From: an uncultured Pseudomonadota bacterium
Lineage (GTDB): Bacteria > Pseudomonadota > Gammaproteobacteria > Steroidobacterales > Steroidobacteraceae
Length of the DNA: 64,000 bases
Direction: 5' to 3'
NCBI GenBank assembly: GCA_903838705.1
Contig: CAILZL010000038.1
Location: 94,693 to 158,692 of the forward strand
The notes beneath the pieces were generated by a model. That model was not told the DNA's origin. It saw only the letters and a program-made list of their open reading frames with translations, and did not search any database. Below are positions 55,890-64,000 of this stretch, piece after piece; position 1 is the first letter of the stretch; each line of letters opens with the position of its first letter. A program made the translations under genes and the position numbers.

Positions 55890-58066
55890 AAACCAGCCGT
55901 AGGGAATTTCTGCAGTCAGGTGGTGCACTGATTGTCTCCTTCAGTCTGCCACTGGAAATACTGGGCCAAACCACTCAGCTCAATCCCAAGTATGAAGAAC
56001 TGGATGCCTGGCTTGCAGTAGGAGCCGACGGCATGGTGACCGCATACTGCGGCAAGGTTGAACTGGGTACAGGTATTCGAACAGCGTTTGGTCAGCTGGT
56101 CGCGGATGAACTTGATGTTCCTTTTGATCGAATCACGGTGTTGATGGGTGACACCGACCTGTGCCCGGATCAGGGCGCAACCGTGGGCAGCAACTCAATG
56201 TACCGGGGTGGACCGCAAGTGCGGCAGGCCGCAGCTGAAGCCCGTCAGACACTGCTTGCCATGGCCTCAACCCGTTTCGCCACTCCTGTGGAAACACTGT
56301 CCGTCAAGAACGGCATCATCAGTGATGCAAATGGCAGGTCGGTTACTTACGCCGAACTCATCGGCAACAGGCAATTCAACAGAAAACTGGATCAAAAAGT
56401 CCAGATAAAAGCAGCTGAAAAGCTGGGTGTCATCGGCAAGTCCATCCCACGGGTTGAACTACCCGGCAAGGTATTCGGCAGCCATGCCTATGTACACAAC
56501 CTGCGCTTACCCGGCATTTTGCATGGTCGTGTCGTGCGTCCTCCCACACCCGGTGCGATGCTCGCCAGTGTGGATGAATCTTCTGTGCAAAACTTGCCGG
56601 GCAATGTCCGGGTATTGCAGAAAGGCGGGTTTGTCGGCGTCGTTGCCGACCGTGAGGAACAGGCCATTCGTGCCGCAAACGCACTCAAGGTTACCTGGAA
56701 ATCCGGACGCACCCTGCCCCCGATGAAAGACCTGCCAGCAGCAGTGCGCGCTGTACCAGCTGAAGATAAAGCCATTTACAGTTCCGGCGAAATTGACTCC
56801 GGTTTCAGCGCGGCCAGAACCACCATAACGGCACAATACTTCGTCCCGTACCAGATGCACGCTTCCATCGGTCCTTCCTGCGCAGTAGCCGATATAGGCA
56901 AGGACAGCGGCACGCTCTGGTCACCTACACAAAGCTCCTTCCTGACCCGTAACAGCATTGCGGCCATGCTCGACATGCCAGCAGACAAGCTGCGCCTTAT
57001 CTGGACAGAAGGCTCCGGCTGTTATGGTCAGAACGGTGCGGATGATTGCACCGCAGATGCAGCCCTGATGTCACAACTGGCGGGTAAGCCGGTTCGCGTG
57101 CAATGGATGCGTCATGATGAACATGGTAACGAACCCAAGGGTATGGCCATGGCAATGACCGTCAAAGGCGGTCTCAACGAAAACGGCGATGTAATCGCAT
57201 GGGACTATCAGGTCTGGAGCCCGCCTCACAGCAGCCGGCCCTCGGGTGATGGAGGCGGCAACACACTGGCCGGCACACAAATCGGCAAGCCGATGCGCAT
57301 TGTGCCTGTCGGGGCGGATCGCAATGCCAGGTGCACCTATACATTCCCGAACAATCGCACCACGCTGCATCAGTCCAGAGAATCTGCAGCATTACGTGCA
57401 TCTGCGTTACGTGGACTGGGCTCACCACAGAACACTTTCGCCAACGAGTCCTTCATGGATGAACTGGCGGCACAAGCCAAGGCAGATCCGATTGCATTCC
57501 GGATCAAGCACCTAAAGGACGAACGCGCCATAGCGGTTCTGCAGGAAGTCGCCAGACTGTCCAAATGGGACGCCCGACCCAGCCCGCAGCACGCCCGCTC
57601 AGTGACCGGACGCGGCGCAGGATTCTGCCATTACGATAACTATGCCACCTACGTAGCAGTCGTGGTTCGCGTGAGCATTGACATAAAAACTGGAAAGTTA
57701 CGCATCCCCTATGTCGCAGTGGCGCATGACTGCGGCCTCATCGTCAATCCGGATGGCACACGAAATCAGATAGAAGGCAATGTTATCCAGGCCATCAGCC
57801 GCGCCCTGCTGGAGGAAGTGCAATTTGATTCCAGAGGAGTCACCAGTCTTGACTGGAATGGCTACCCGATAATACGGTTTCAGGATGTGCCAGAAGAAAT
57901 CGCCATCAGCCTGATCAACCGGCCAGCAGAAATCATGACAGGAGCCGGAGAAGCCACTACTTCCCCCATTGCAGCGGCCATCGCTAATGCAATCTTTGAT
58001 GCCACTGGAAAGCGGATTCGCAGCACCCCTTTCAGCCCACAACGGCTGAAGGCAGTGCTGGTTTGA
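55886..58066 (+). CDS. Tat-exported molybdopterin-binding oxidoreductase subunit (isoquinoline 1-oxidoreductase type)
   Basis: 726 residues. It starts with a twin-arginine signal (TSRREFLQSGGALIVSFSLP), so the folded cofactor-containing enzyme should be exported. The molybdopterin domain repeats are typical of IorB-like enzymes: YCGKVELGTGIRTAFGQLVA, DTDLCPDQGATVGS, MHASIGPSCAVADI, GSGCYGQNGADDCTADAAL and GAGEATTSPIAAAIANAI. ATGA overlap with the iron-sulfur subunit. There is no FAD subunit, as expected for this branch; no cytochrome partner is visible. Substrate unknown, an aldehyde or N-heterocycle being usual. Confidence 0.9.
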   Translation: MKTSRREFLQSGGALIVSFSLPLEILGQTTQLNPKYEELDAWLAVGADGMVTAYCGKVELGTGIRTAFGQLVADELDVPFDRITVLMGDTDLCPDQGATVGSNSMYRGGPQVRQAAAEARQTLLAMASTRFATPVETLSVKNGIISDANGRSVTYAELIGNRQFNRKLDQKVQIKAAEKLGVIGKSIPRVELPGKVFGSHAYVHNLRLPGILHGRVVRPPTPGAMLASVDESSVQNLPGNVRVLQKGGFVGVVADREEQAIRAANALKVTWKSGRTLPPMKDLPAAVRAVPAEDKAIYSSGEIDSGFSAARTTITAQYFVPYQMHASIGPSCAVADIGKDSGTLWSPTQSSFLTRNSIAAMLDMPADKLRLIWTEGSGCYGQNGADDCTADAALMSQLAGKPVRVQWMRHDEHGNEPKGMAMAMTVKGGLNENGDVIAWDYQVWSPPHSSRPSGDGGGNTLAGTQIGKPMRIVPVGADRNARCTYTFPNNRTTLHQSRESAALRASALRGLGSPQNTFANESFMDELAAQAKADPIAFRIKHLKDERAIAVLQEVARLSKWDARPSPQHARSVTGRGAGFCHYDNYATYVAVVVRVSIDIKTGKLRIPYVAVAHDCGLIVNPDGTRNQIEGNVIQAISRALLEEVQFDSRGVTSLDWNGYPIIRFQDVPEEIAISLINRPAEIMTGAGEATTSPIAAAIANAIFDATGKRIRSTPFSPQRLKAVLV

Positions 58067-58169
58067 CAAAACCGGGGAAATTGCCCCTTAGATATGAATG
58101 AAATACACTGCAATCAAACTTGGTTATTCGCCTTCAGAATAAGTTTAAAAGCAGCACCCGGGCCTACTG

Positions 58170-58889
58170 ATGGCAAATGAATCAACAATAGAAGCAAACG
58201 AAATTCCTAATGTCTTATTGTGGGGTGGGAAAAGCACATCAAGAATAGTCGCCGAAATGCTAATTGAAAGTGGGATCGGCAGGCCAAGTATCATTTTTGA
58301 CAACACGCTAGATAAACTTCACTTCCCCACCTCAGCGCAATTCATTAATGATGTTGATTTACTAGCAAGCAGAATCCCAACAGTAACTCATTACATCGTA
58401 TGCTTTGGAGCCGAGCATGGATATGCCAGGTCAATGACGGGAGAATATCTTCAGAGACTTGGACTTAAACCCATTAATCTTATTCATCACAAGAGCTTTG
58501 TAGAACCCACCACCTCTGTTGGAATGGGCTGTCTAATCATGCCCTGTGCCGTGATCCATAAATTCTCAAGCATAGGCAATCACACAATCATAAACACCAG
58601 CGCCACCATTGACCATGAATGCATTATTGGCGACGGAGTGCATATCATGGGGAGCGCTGCTATCACAGGAAAGGTCGAGATAGAGAACTATGCAACTGTT
58701 GGCACCAGCGCGACCATCCTCCCCTCAGTAAAAGTCGGTACCGGTGCCTTCATAGGCGCAGGAGCGATTGTCACCAGAGATGTAGAACCTTACTCGGTTG
58801 TTGCCGGCGTTCCTGCCAAGCATCTGAGAAAAACTCAACCGGTTTTTTTCGAAGAGCCACTTATTGAGCTCAAAAGCAAGTTAGCCTAA
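58170..58889 (+). CDS. NeuD-like acyltransferase (left-handed beta-helix)
   Basis: 239 residues: Rossmann-like N-terminal domain (NVLLWGGKSTSRIVAEMLIE, about 14-33) and hexapeptide repeats (about 125-225: GMGCLIMPCAVIHKFSSIG, NHTIINTSATIDHECIIG, GTGAFIGAGAIVTRDV). This is the layout of NeuD/PglD sugar O- or N-acyltransferases. It opens the polysaccharide cluster and points the same way as the next three genes. Confidence 0.85.
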   Translation: MANESTIEANEIPNVLLWGGKSTSRIVAEMLIESGIGRPSIIFDNTLDKLHFPTSAQFINDVDLLASRIPTVTHYIVCFGAEHGYARSMTGEYLQRLGLKPINLIHHKSFVEPTTSVGMGCLIMPCAVIHKFSSIGNHTIINTSATIDHECIIGDGVHIMGSAAITGKVEIENYATVGTSATILPSVKVGTGAFIGAGAIVTRDVEPYSVVAGVPAKHLRKTQPVFFEEPLIELKSKLA

Positions 58890-58952
58890 AACCGCAAAAA
58901 GACATATAAAATTCCTCTCCATCACAAAGATTACACACCCAAGGCAAAGCCT

Positions 58953-60248
58953 GTGAACGTCATTTCGCCATTTCTCTTAGTACCTGAATTGAAAAATGCC
59001 GCCATAGAATTAATAAACAAAAGAGCGTACACGGAGGCAAGCGACTTAATATCCGGCATGGTGATAGAAGTCTGCAATGACCCTGAATATATTGGTAAAC
59101 AGATTTACCTACCAGAGTTTGATCAGCTTGTAGAACATATAGGGAAAGTGCTAACGGCTAATAAAGCCAATCAGACTCCATTACACACCGGCAAGTGCCC
59201 GATAATTATCGCAACAGAACTTTATTTTGATGGCGGCCACTCTCGAATTGCAGAAGAACTTATCAAAACACTCGGGGGTGGAATTGTAATATTGACCAAC
59301 TATTTTGGCGGTTCCGCACGTGCCGACAACACACTTCCCCAGGCTATCAGAGACCTCAACACACTAGTGTTACCAAAAGATACAGCAGCAAATAATATTG
59401 TAAGACTCCACTCAATTTGCTCCCAGCTTGCTTCCGAGGTATATCACTTGGCGCATCATCATGATGTTGTTGCCAATGCAGCCCTTAGCTCACTCATGAC
59501 TGTACCTGTTTTTTTCATACATCACAGCGACCACAAAGTTACCCTCGGTGCAACAGTAGGAAAGTTTGTGCATGTTGACCTAGGACGCCACATGCACAAA
59601 CTCTGTTCATCATTTCTTAAACGAGAAATTGAATACTGGCCACAAGGTGTATTTGACCGCGGCGTCAAGAAGTTCACTTACCCGCCAGATGAAATTTACT
59701 CTGCTAGCTCTGGAGTATGGAACAAGTTTAACTGGGAAGGTGACTTTACCTATCCTGACATGATTGCCACTATCCTGAAAGCAGGTGCAGCCCGTCATTA
59801 CCACATAGGGTCATTGCCAGACGACAAGCTTGAATTGATTCGACATAGACTTTCTTCTCAATCATTATCAGTCGATAGATTCCATTGCACAGGAGTCGTT
59901 CATTCATTATGGCAATGCCTGATTGATTTGAACATCTACTTGTTTGTAGGGTCGGCCCCCATGCATGGCCTGAGAACTGCCATCGAAGTGCAAGGAGCCG
60001 GCATACCAATCATTCCATTCCGGCAGGACGACACATCCCTTCTTAATGAAGGCGGTTTTTACAACAAGGATGCCCCCATGTGGAGCACTCTGGAGGAACT
60101 CGCTATTAGCGTTAAAGCCACCATTGCAGATCACGCTCGCCTGGCAAGCTCGGCACGTGAATGCTATGAAAATGAGTTTTCTCCATCCTTGTGGGCAGAT
60201 GCCATCAACAAAGCAAAAGACAAATACCGCCGCACCCATGAAGGATGA
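58953..60248 (+). CDS. Possible GT-B glycosyltransferase
   Basis: 431 residues, start GTG with AAGG upstream. There is no clear signature; the central PIIIATELYFDGGHSRIAEEL and the late PMHGLRTAIEVQGAGIPIIPFRQDD resemble the acceptor-side and donor-site (E-G-A/G-P) regions of GT-B glycosyltransferases. The N-terminal 70 residues are helical. It sits between an acyltransferase and a sugar aminotransferase, which supports a role in glycan assembly. The family is not confirmed. Confidence 0.55.
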   Translation: MNVISPFLLVPELKNAAIELINKRAYTEASDLISGMVIEVCNDPEYIGKQIYLPEFDQLVEHIGKVLTANKANQTPLHTGKCPIIIATELYFDGGHSRIAEELIKTLGGGIVILTNYFGGSARADNTLPQAIRDLNTLVLPKDTAANNIVRLHSICSQLASEVYHLAHHHDVVANAALSSLMTVPVFFIHHSDHKVTLGATVGKFVHVDLGRHMHKLCSSFLKREIEYWPQGVFDRGVKKFTYPPDEIYSASSGVWNKFNWEGDFTYPDMIATILKAGAARHYHIGSLPDDKLELIRHRLSSQSLSVDRFHCTGVVHSLWQCLIDLNIYLFVGSAPMHGLRTAIEVQGAGIPIIPFRQDDTSLLNEGGFYNKDAPMWSTLEELAISVKATIADHARLASSARECYENEFSPSLWADAINKAKDKYRRTHEG

Positions 60249-60283
60249 ATAACATCCAGAATGATCCGGCAAGATAGAGAAAA

Positions 60284-61411
60284 ATGATGATTCCATTCAA
60301 CAAGCCATACCTGGTTGGCAATGAGCTAACCTACATTGACGAAGCTAACAGGCTCGGTCAGCTAGCCGGAGATGGACACTACACAAAGCAGTGTCACAAA
60401 TGGCTTGAGACGAATCTCGGCTGCAAAAAGGCACTGTTGACACATTCATGCACAGCTGCATTAGAAATGGCGGCAATTCTTGCCGACATCCAGCCAGGTG
60501 ATGAAGTCATCATGCCCTCATTCACCTTTGTTTCTACCGCGAATGCATTCGTACTGCGCGGCGGCGTACCTGTATTTGTTGACATCAGGCCCGACACATT
60601 GAACATTGATGAATCCTTGATCGAGTCTGCGATCACGCCAAAAACAAAAGCAATTGTTCCAGTCCACTATGCGGGCGTACCCTGCGAGATGGATACAATC
60701 ATGGATATCGCCGCCCGTCATAACCTGCTTGTTATCGAAGACGCAGCACAGGGAATCATGTCAACGTACAAGGGACGGCAACTGGGCACTATCGGCGACC
60801 TTGGGTGTCTCAGCTTCCATGAAACAAAAAACATCATTTCCGGCGAGGGTGGCGCGCTTCTAATTAACCGCAATGAGCTTATTGAGCGTGCCGAGATAAT
60901 CAGAGAAAAGGGAACAAACCGAAGCCAATTCTTTCGGGGCCAGGTCGATAAGTACAGGTGGGTAGATATTGGTTCATCCTACTTACCGGGTGAGCTTGTA
61001 GCCGCCTTTCTTCTCGCCCAGCTGGAACAGGCAGAGCAAATCACGCAGAAACGATTGCAGATATGGCACAGCTATCATCACGCCTTTGAATGCCATGAAT
61101 CGACAGGAAAAATAAGGCGACCTCTGCTGCCAGATCAATGCACACACAACGCTCATATGTATTATTTATTACTCCAGGATCTGGCAAGCAGGAGCACATT
61201 CATTCACGACATGAAATCAGCCGGCATCCTTACCGTGTTCCACTACATCCCACTGCACAGCTCACCTGCAGGAATCAAATATGGCAGAACCGGAAGCCAC
61301 ATGGAAAACACCGACCATATATCAGATCGACTGGTAAGACTGCCGTTATGGATTGGACTAGATGAACTGCAGCAGAGCATCATTAAAACCACGCGTACAG
61401 TTCTACAGTAA
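60284..61411 (+). CDS. DegT/DnrJ/EryC1-type sugar aminotransferase, WecE-like
   Basis: 375 residues of the PLP-dependent nucleotide-sugar aminotransferase family, most like dTDP-4-amino-4,6-dideoxygalactose transaminase (WecE/RffA). Visible: IPFNKPYLVGNEL at the N-terminus, MPSFTFVSTANAFVLRGG, VIEDAAQGIMS, the PLP lysine in SFHETKNIISGEGGAL, and DIGSSYLPGELVAAFLLAQL. It makes an amino sugar for the polysaccharide, which the adjacent acyltransferases could acylate. Confidence 0.88.
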   Translation: MMIPFNKPYLVGNELTYIDEANRLGQLAGDGHYTKQCHKWLETNLGCKKALLTHSCTAALEMAAILADIQPGDEVIMPSFTFVSTANAFVLRGGVPVFVDIRPDTLNIDESLIESAITPKTKAIVPVHYAGVPCEMDTIMDIAARHNLLVIEDAAQGIMSTYKGRQLGTIGDLGCLSFHETKNIISGEGGALLINRNELIERAEIIREKGTNRSQFFRGQVDKYRWVDIGSSYLPGELVAAFLLAQLEQAEQITQKRLQIWHSYHHAFECHESTGKIRRPLLPDQCTHNAHMYYLLLQDLASRSTFIHDMKSAGILTVFHYIPLHSSPAGIKYGRTGSHMENTDHISDRLVRLPLWIGLDELQQSIIKTTRTVLQ

Positions 61412-61500
61412 ATCATGGAACCACCCACTTTTTACTTGAAAAAACATTGCTATAGAATCATCGGCGCAAGATCCTATCGATATTAACTTAAAGGAAAATT

Positions 61501-62073
61501 ATGGCTTGGCTAACAAATGAGCAGCTTGAACAGCTGTGCTTCAAGAAGCTAGGGCAAAATGTCAAGATAAGCGACAAAGCTTCATTATACAACTCCGACC
61601 AAATGGAGCTTGGTGACAACGTGAGGATAGATGACTTCTGTATTGTATCAGGAAAGGTTACTTTTGGGCGCAACGTGCACATTGCAATATTTTGCAACAT
61701 TGCTGGAGGAACAGAGGGGATTACATTTGATGACTTTTCCGGTTTAGCTTATGGATGCCATGTGTTTTCACAAAGCGATGACTACACTGGACTATCGCTC
61801 ACCAACCCAACCATTCCATCAGAATTCAAAAATGAAAGAAAAGAAAAAATACACATAGGCAAACATTGTATCGTTGGAACGAATTCTCTAATTTTTCCCG
61901 GCGTTGTTATGGCTGATGGCTGCTCATTAGGAGCAATGTCAATGCTTACGAAATCAACTGAGCCTTGGACAATGTACTTCGGCATTCCTGCCAAAAAACT
62001 GAAGAAGAGAAAAACCAACCTCCTTGATCTTGAGAAGCAATATCTTGAAAGCGAGAAACCATGTAACTTCTAA
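61501..62073 (+). CDS. Hexapeptide-repeat sugar O-acetyltransferase (WbbJ-like)
   Basis: 190 residues with beta-helix repeats from about residue 25 to 155 (NVKISDKASLYNSDQMELG, NVRIDDFCIVSGKVTFG, HCIVGTNSLIFPGVVMADG, GIPAKKLKKRK at the end). AAGGA site before the ATG. Likely transfers an acetyl group to a sugar hydroxyl or amine in the surface glycan. Confidence 0.85.
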   Translation: MAWLTNEQLEQLCFKKLGQNVKISDKASLYNSDQMELGDNVRIDDFCIVSGKVTFGRNVHIAIFCNIAGGTEGITFDDFSGLAYGCHVFSQSDDYTGLSLTNPTIPSEFKNERKEKIHIGKHCIVGTNSLIFPGVVMADGCSLGAMSMLTKSTEPWTMYFGIPAKKLKKRKTNLLDLEKQYLESEKPCNF

Positions 62074-62195
62074 GCCTCAGCCCAAACAGCGACATAAAAC
62101 CAATATGACTCAGCAGTATTTATAGCCGATCAAGAGACCATGACTAAAAAAGCAGTCACACACGCTCTACCTCATATTTAGCAGCATTCAGCACG

Positions 62196-62975
62196 CTAGC
62201 AAAAACTGATATTCCTTCTTTTTCCCTGCTTGATCTGCAACGCTCCAAGCAACTGATCTGGCACCTCTACGAAACTGATTTCATTATTTCTGATAATGAG
62301 ATCAATGACGTCAATTGTTGCGGAATTACGCTTGACAAGAAGCACATCCGTCCAGTCTGTGTTTGTCACCAGCACAGGAATAAAGTTAGCCACCTTACAA
62401 AACTTGACCGCCGCCTCAAGCACGCCAAGATTTTGCTTCATACCCTCAGCAGAGTGACAGCAATCATTCAGCTGAAAAAACCCATCCGGTGTCAGAAACT
62501 CCTGATAATCGATCAGATCATCCAGCACAGTTTCATATTGATGACTGGCATCAACATAGATCAGATCAAACTTCGGCTTGCCCCTCAGCTCATCTCTTAA
62601 CACAGGGACCGCCTTCTGTGATCCGGCGCGAATTATTTTTACATTATTCTGCCCGGAAAACTTATCAACAACCTTCTGATACAGACGATCAAATGTTACC
62701 TGCTCAGACAGTGGACCACCAAAGTAGTCGGCGTACTTGTTCAGATCATCAACCCAGCTTCTGTGACTGTTATTCTTGATGTAATCAGAGAATGCCTCTG
62801 GGGACCATGAATCAACCAAAAACAGCTCCTGTGGCATCAGGATATCTGCCATTGTTTTTGCATTTGTGCCATCGAGCACACCCAGCTCCATCAGTCGTGG
62901 CTTGATGCTCATAGACTTGAACAACTCACCCAATACTTGATAAATCAGGATTCGGTTTGCTATCAGTACTTTCAT
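62196..62975 (-). CDS. Class I SAM-dependent methyltransferase (Methyltransf_24-like)
   Basis: 259 residues. SAM-binding loop LMELGVLDGTNAKTMADIL near residue 30, an acidic motif LFLVDSWSPE, and FDLIYVDASHQYETVLDDL, a pattern common to sugar or small-molecule O-methyltransferases of this type. Converges towards the acetyltransferase gene, with 122 gene-free bases between. Confidence 0.8.
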   Translation of the reverse strand: MKVLIANRILIYQVLGELFKSMSIKPRLMELGVLDGTNAKTMADILMPQELFLVDSWSPEAFSDYIKNNSHRSWVDDLNKYADYFGGPLSEQVTFDRLYQKVVDKFSGQNNVKIIRAGSQKAVPVLRDELRGKPKFDLIYVDASHQYETVLDDLIDYQEFLTPDGFFQLNDCCHSAEGMKQNLGVLEAAVKFCKVANFIPVLVTNTDWTDVLLVKRNSATIDVIDLIIRNNEISFVEVPDQLLGALQIKQGKRRNISFC

Positions 62976-63082
62976 AATTGTTTCTTGGGGAAATTCGCGT
63001 TTATGCGCTCAGGAATATATCGAAACCAGGCATGCTGCTTAAAAGAAGAAGCCATGACTATTAGCGAGGCGTAGCTTTTGCA

Positions 63083-63877
63083 TCAGCCCTGCCAGTACCT
63101 GGTCAGCTTATCCAGACGTTCTTTCTGCTTCTGAGGACTGCTGTATTGACTCTGACTTGGTACCGCAGTGGCCGTGGACTCCTTCAGCTTTTGCGCCACA
63201 AAGACATAACCATACATTCCCCCGTCAAACTTTCCCTGTATGGATGCAAATGGATAAAGCAGCGTCGCGTAGGAAGGAACGCCATTTATTCCTACATATC
63301 TGAGATCCAGCTCCCGATCTGATTGACCGAATACATACTGGAAAATCTTGCCATCTCTGACTGCGAAATTGTTATCAAGATAATAGTCAATCAGCAAGGC
63401 TGGTGAGATTTGATAAAAGCCGTGATCGACCCAGTTGTTGAGCGGAACCCAGTGAATAACATGGCCGCCGACTTTGAGCATCTTGGTCATATTATTCAGG
63501 CAGTTCGGCACATTGAATATGTGTTCGAGTGATCCATTATTTGCAATAACATCAAATCGTTCTATCAGCCCGGGGTTATCCAGTGGCTGATTCATATCAA
63601 CGATGTGCTCTGCGCCTTCATAGTCAGACTGATCTATGGTTTCAATGCCATCGAATCCCAATAATCTGAATAATTCCTTATCCTCATTAACCATGCCCTG
63701 ATCAGGGAGATGCGCAGGAATTTGCAGCCCAGGAAGAATGCCACTTAAGGAGCGAACAAAGCCGTAATTGACATCCATCAGCGGCGTGAACCGTCCAATT
63801 ACTCCGAACAATCCAGACAGATTATGCTTTTGCTTTTGCTTGGCAAGTTCAACAACAATTGACTTATAGAGTGGCAT
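63083..63877 (-). CDS. SAM-dependent methyltransferase-like protein
   Basis: 264 residues from the ATG at 63877, starting MPLYKSIVVELAKQKQKHNL; a GTG 22 codons upstream keeps the frame open. The fold is suggested by GFDGIETIDQSDYEGAEHIVDMN, FDVIANNGSLEHIFNVPN and LKVGGHVIHWVPLNN, the last being a typical post-core strand. The usual glycine-rich loop is degenerate (GVIGRF), so activity is not certain. Likely part of the polysaccharide cluster. The last 120 bases of the window after it hold no gene I can support. Confidence 0.65.
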   Translation of the reverse strand: MPLYKSIVVELAKQKQKHNLSGLFGVIGRFTPLMDVNYGFVRSLSGILPGLQIPAHLPDQGMVNEDKELFRLLGFDGIETIDQSDYEGAEHIVDMNQPLDNPGLIERFDVIANNGSLEHIFNVPNCLNNMTKMLKVGGHVIHWVPLNNWVDHGFYQISPALLIDYYLDNNFAVRDGKIFQYVFGQSDRELDLRYVGINGVPSYATLLYPFASIQGKFDGGMYGYVFVAQKLKESTATAVPSQSQYSSPQKQKERLDKLTRYWQG

Positions 63878-64000
63878 AGTAGTTTTTATTAAGTTAACCC
63901 AGAGTCCATCCCCCTCAGCCAATCTATTCCCTATCAACAGCACCCGTCAAGCCAGAGAACAGCCACGCAAGCTAAAAAGCACCCGACATTATTCCCACTC

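Overview
The window is gammaproteobacterial chromosome with a moderately high GC content and dense coding. The evidence is the gene order rpsF-rpsR-(membrane protein)-rplI-dnaB-alr beside radA, the csrA/tRNA-Ser pair, mltF and tadA, and the sequences of the ribosomal proteins and DnaB. I cannot place it below class level.

Layout. (1) 1-15.9 kb is core genome: a CorC/HlyC-type transporter (5' end off the window), radA, a phospho-signalling trio (CHASE2-Ser/Thr kinase, PP2C phosphatase, FHA protein), then on the minus strand alr, dnaB, rplI, a DUF2232-like membrane protein, rpsR, rpsF, an alpha/beta hydrolase and uvrB, and on the plus strand an aspartate aminotransferase closed by a terminator. 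(2) A tRNA-Asn gene at 15991-16065 opens a genomic island. A 27-nt near-copy of its 3' end and the adjoining downstream bases recurs at 29629-29655. Between the copies lie katG, a TspO-like gene, an Fsr-like exporter, a LysR gene divergent from a dabB-dabA-cysD-like operon (inorganic carbon uptake plus an orphan sulfate-adenylyltransferase small subunit), a 103-bp palindromic element, two integron gene cassettes with recognisable attC sites but no integrase, and a nitroreductase. One cassette gene is frameshifted. (3) 29.6-42.5 kb is a single minus-strand run of ten closely packed genes that looks like a composite defence locus: SNF2-type helicase, KilA-N protein, DUF2130 protein, OLD-like ATPase/Toprim protein, type III Mod methyltransferase, an internally deleted zeta-like NTPase, a small partner protein, type III Res, a NucS/DUF91-like PD-(D/E)XK nuclease and a zinc-ribbon protein. 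(4) 42.7-52.7 kb holds an MHS-type transporter, a small Cys-containing protein, an ornithine cyclodeaminase-like enzyme, a lipoprotein, and exported metallohydrolases: two metallo-beta-lactamase-fold proteins and a tandem pair of metallophosphoesterases. Three of these carry Met/Gly/Ala-rich inserts. (5) 52.8-58.1 kb has csrA, tRNA-Ser(CGA), mltF, tadA, and a two-subunit 2Fe-2S/molybdopterin oxidoreductase. (6) 58.2-64 kb starts a surface-polysaccharide cluster (NeuD-like and WbbJ-like acyltransferases, a possible glycosyltransferase, a WecE-type sugar aminotransferase and two methyltransferases).

The two regions most worth follow-up are the defence operon, whose gene combination I cannot match to a named system, and the tRNA-Asn island, where DAB-type carbon uptake is translationally coupled to a cysD-like gene and sits next to an integrase-less cassette array. 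All calls come from reading the sequence; no database search was possible.
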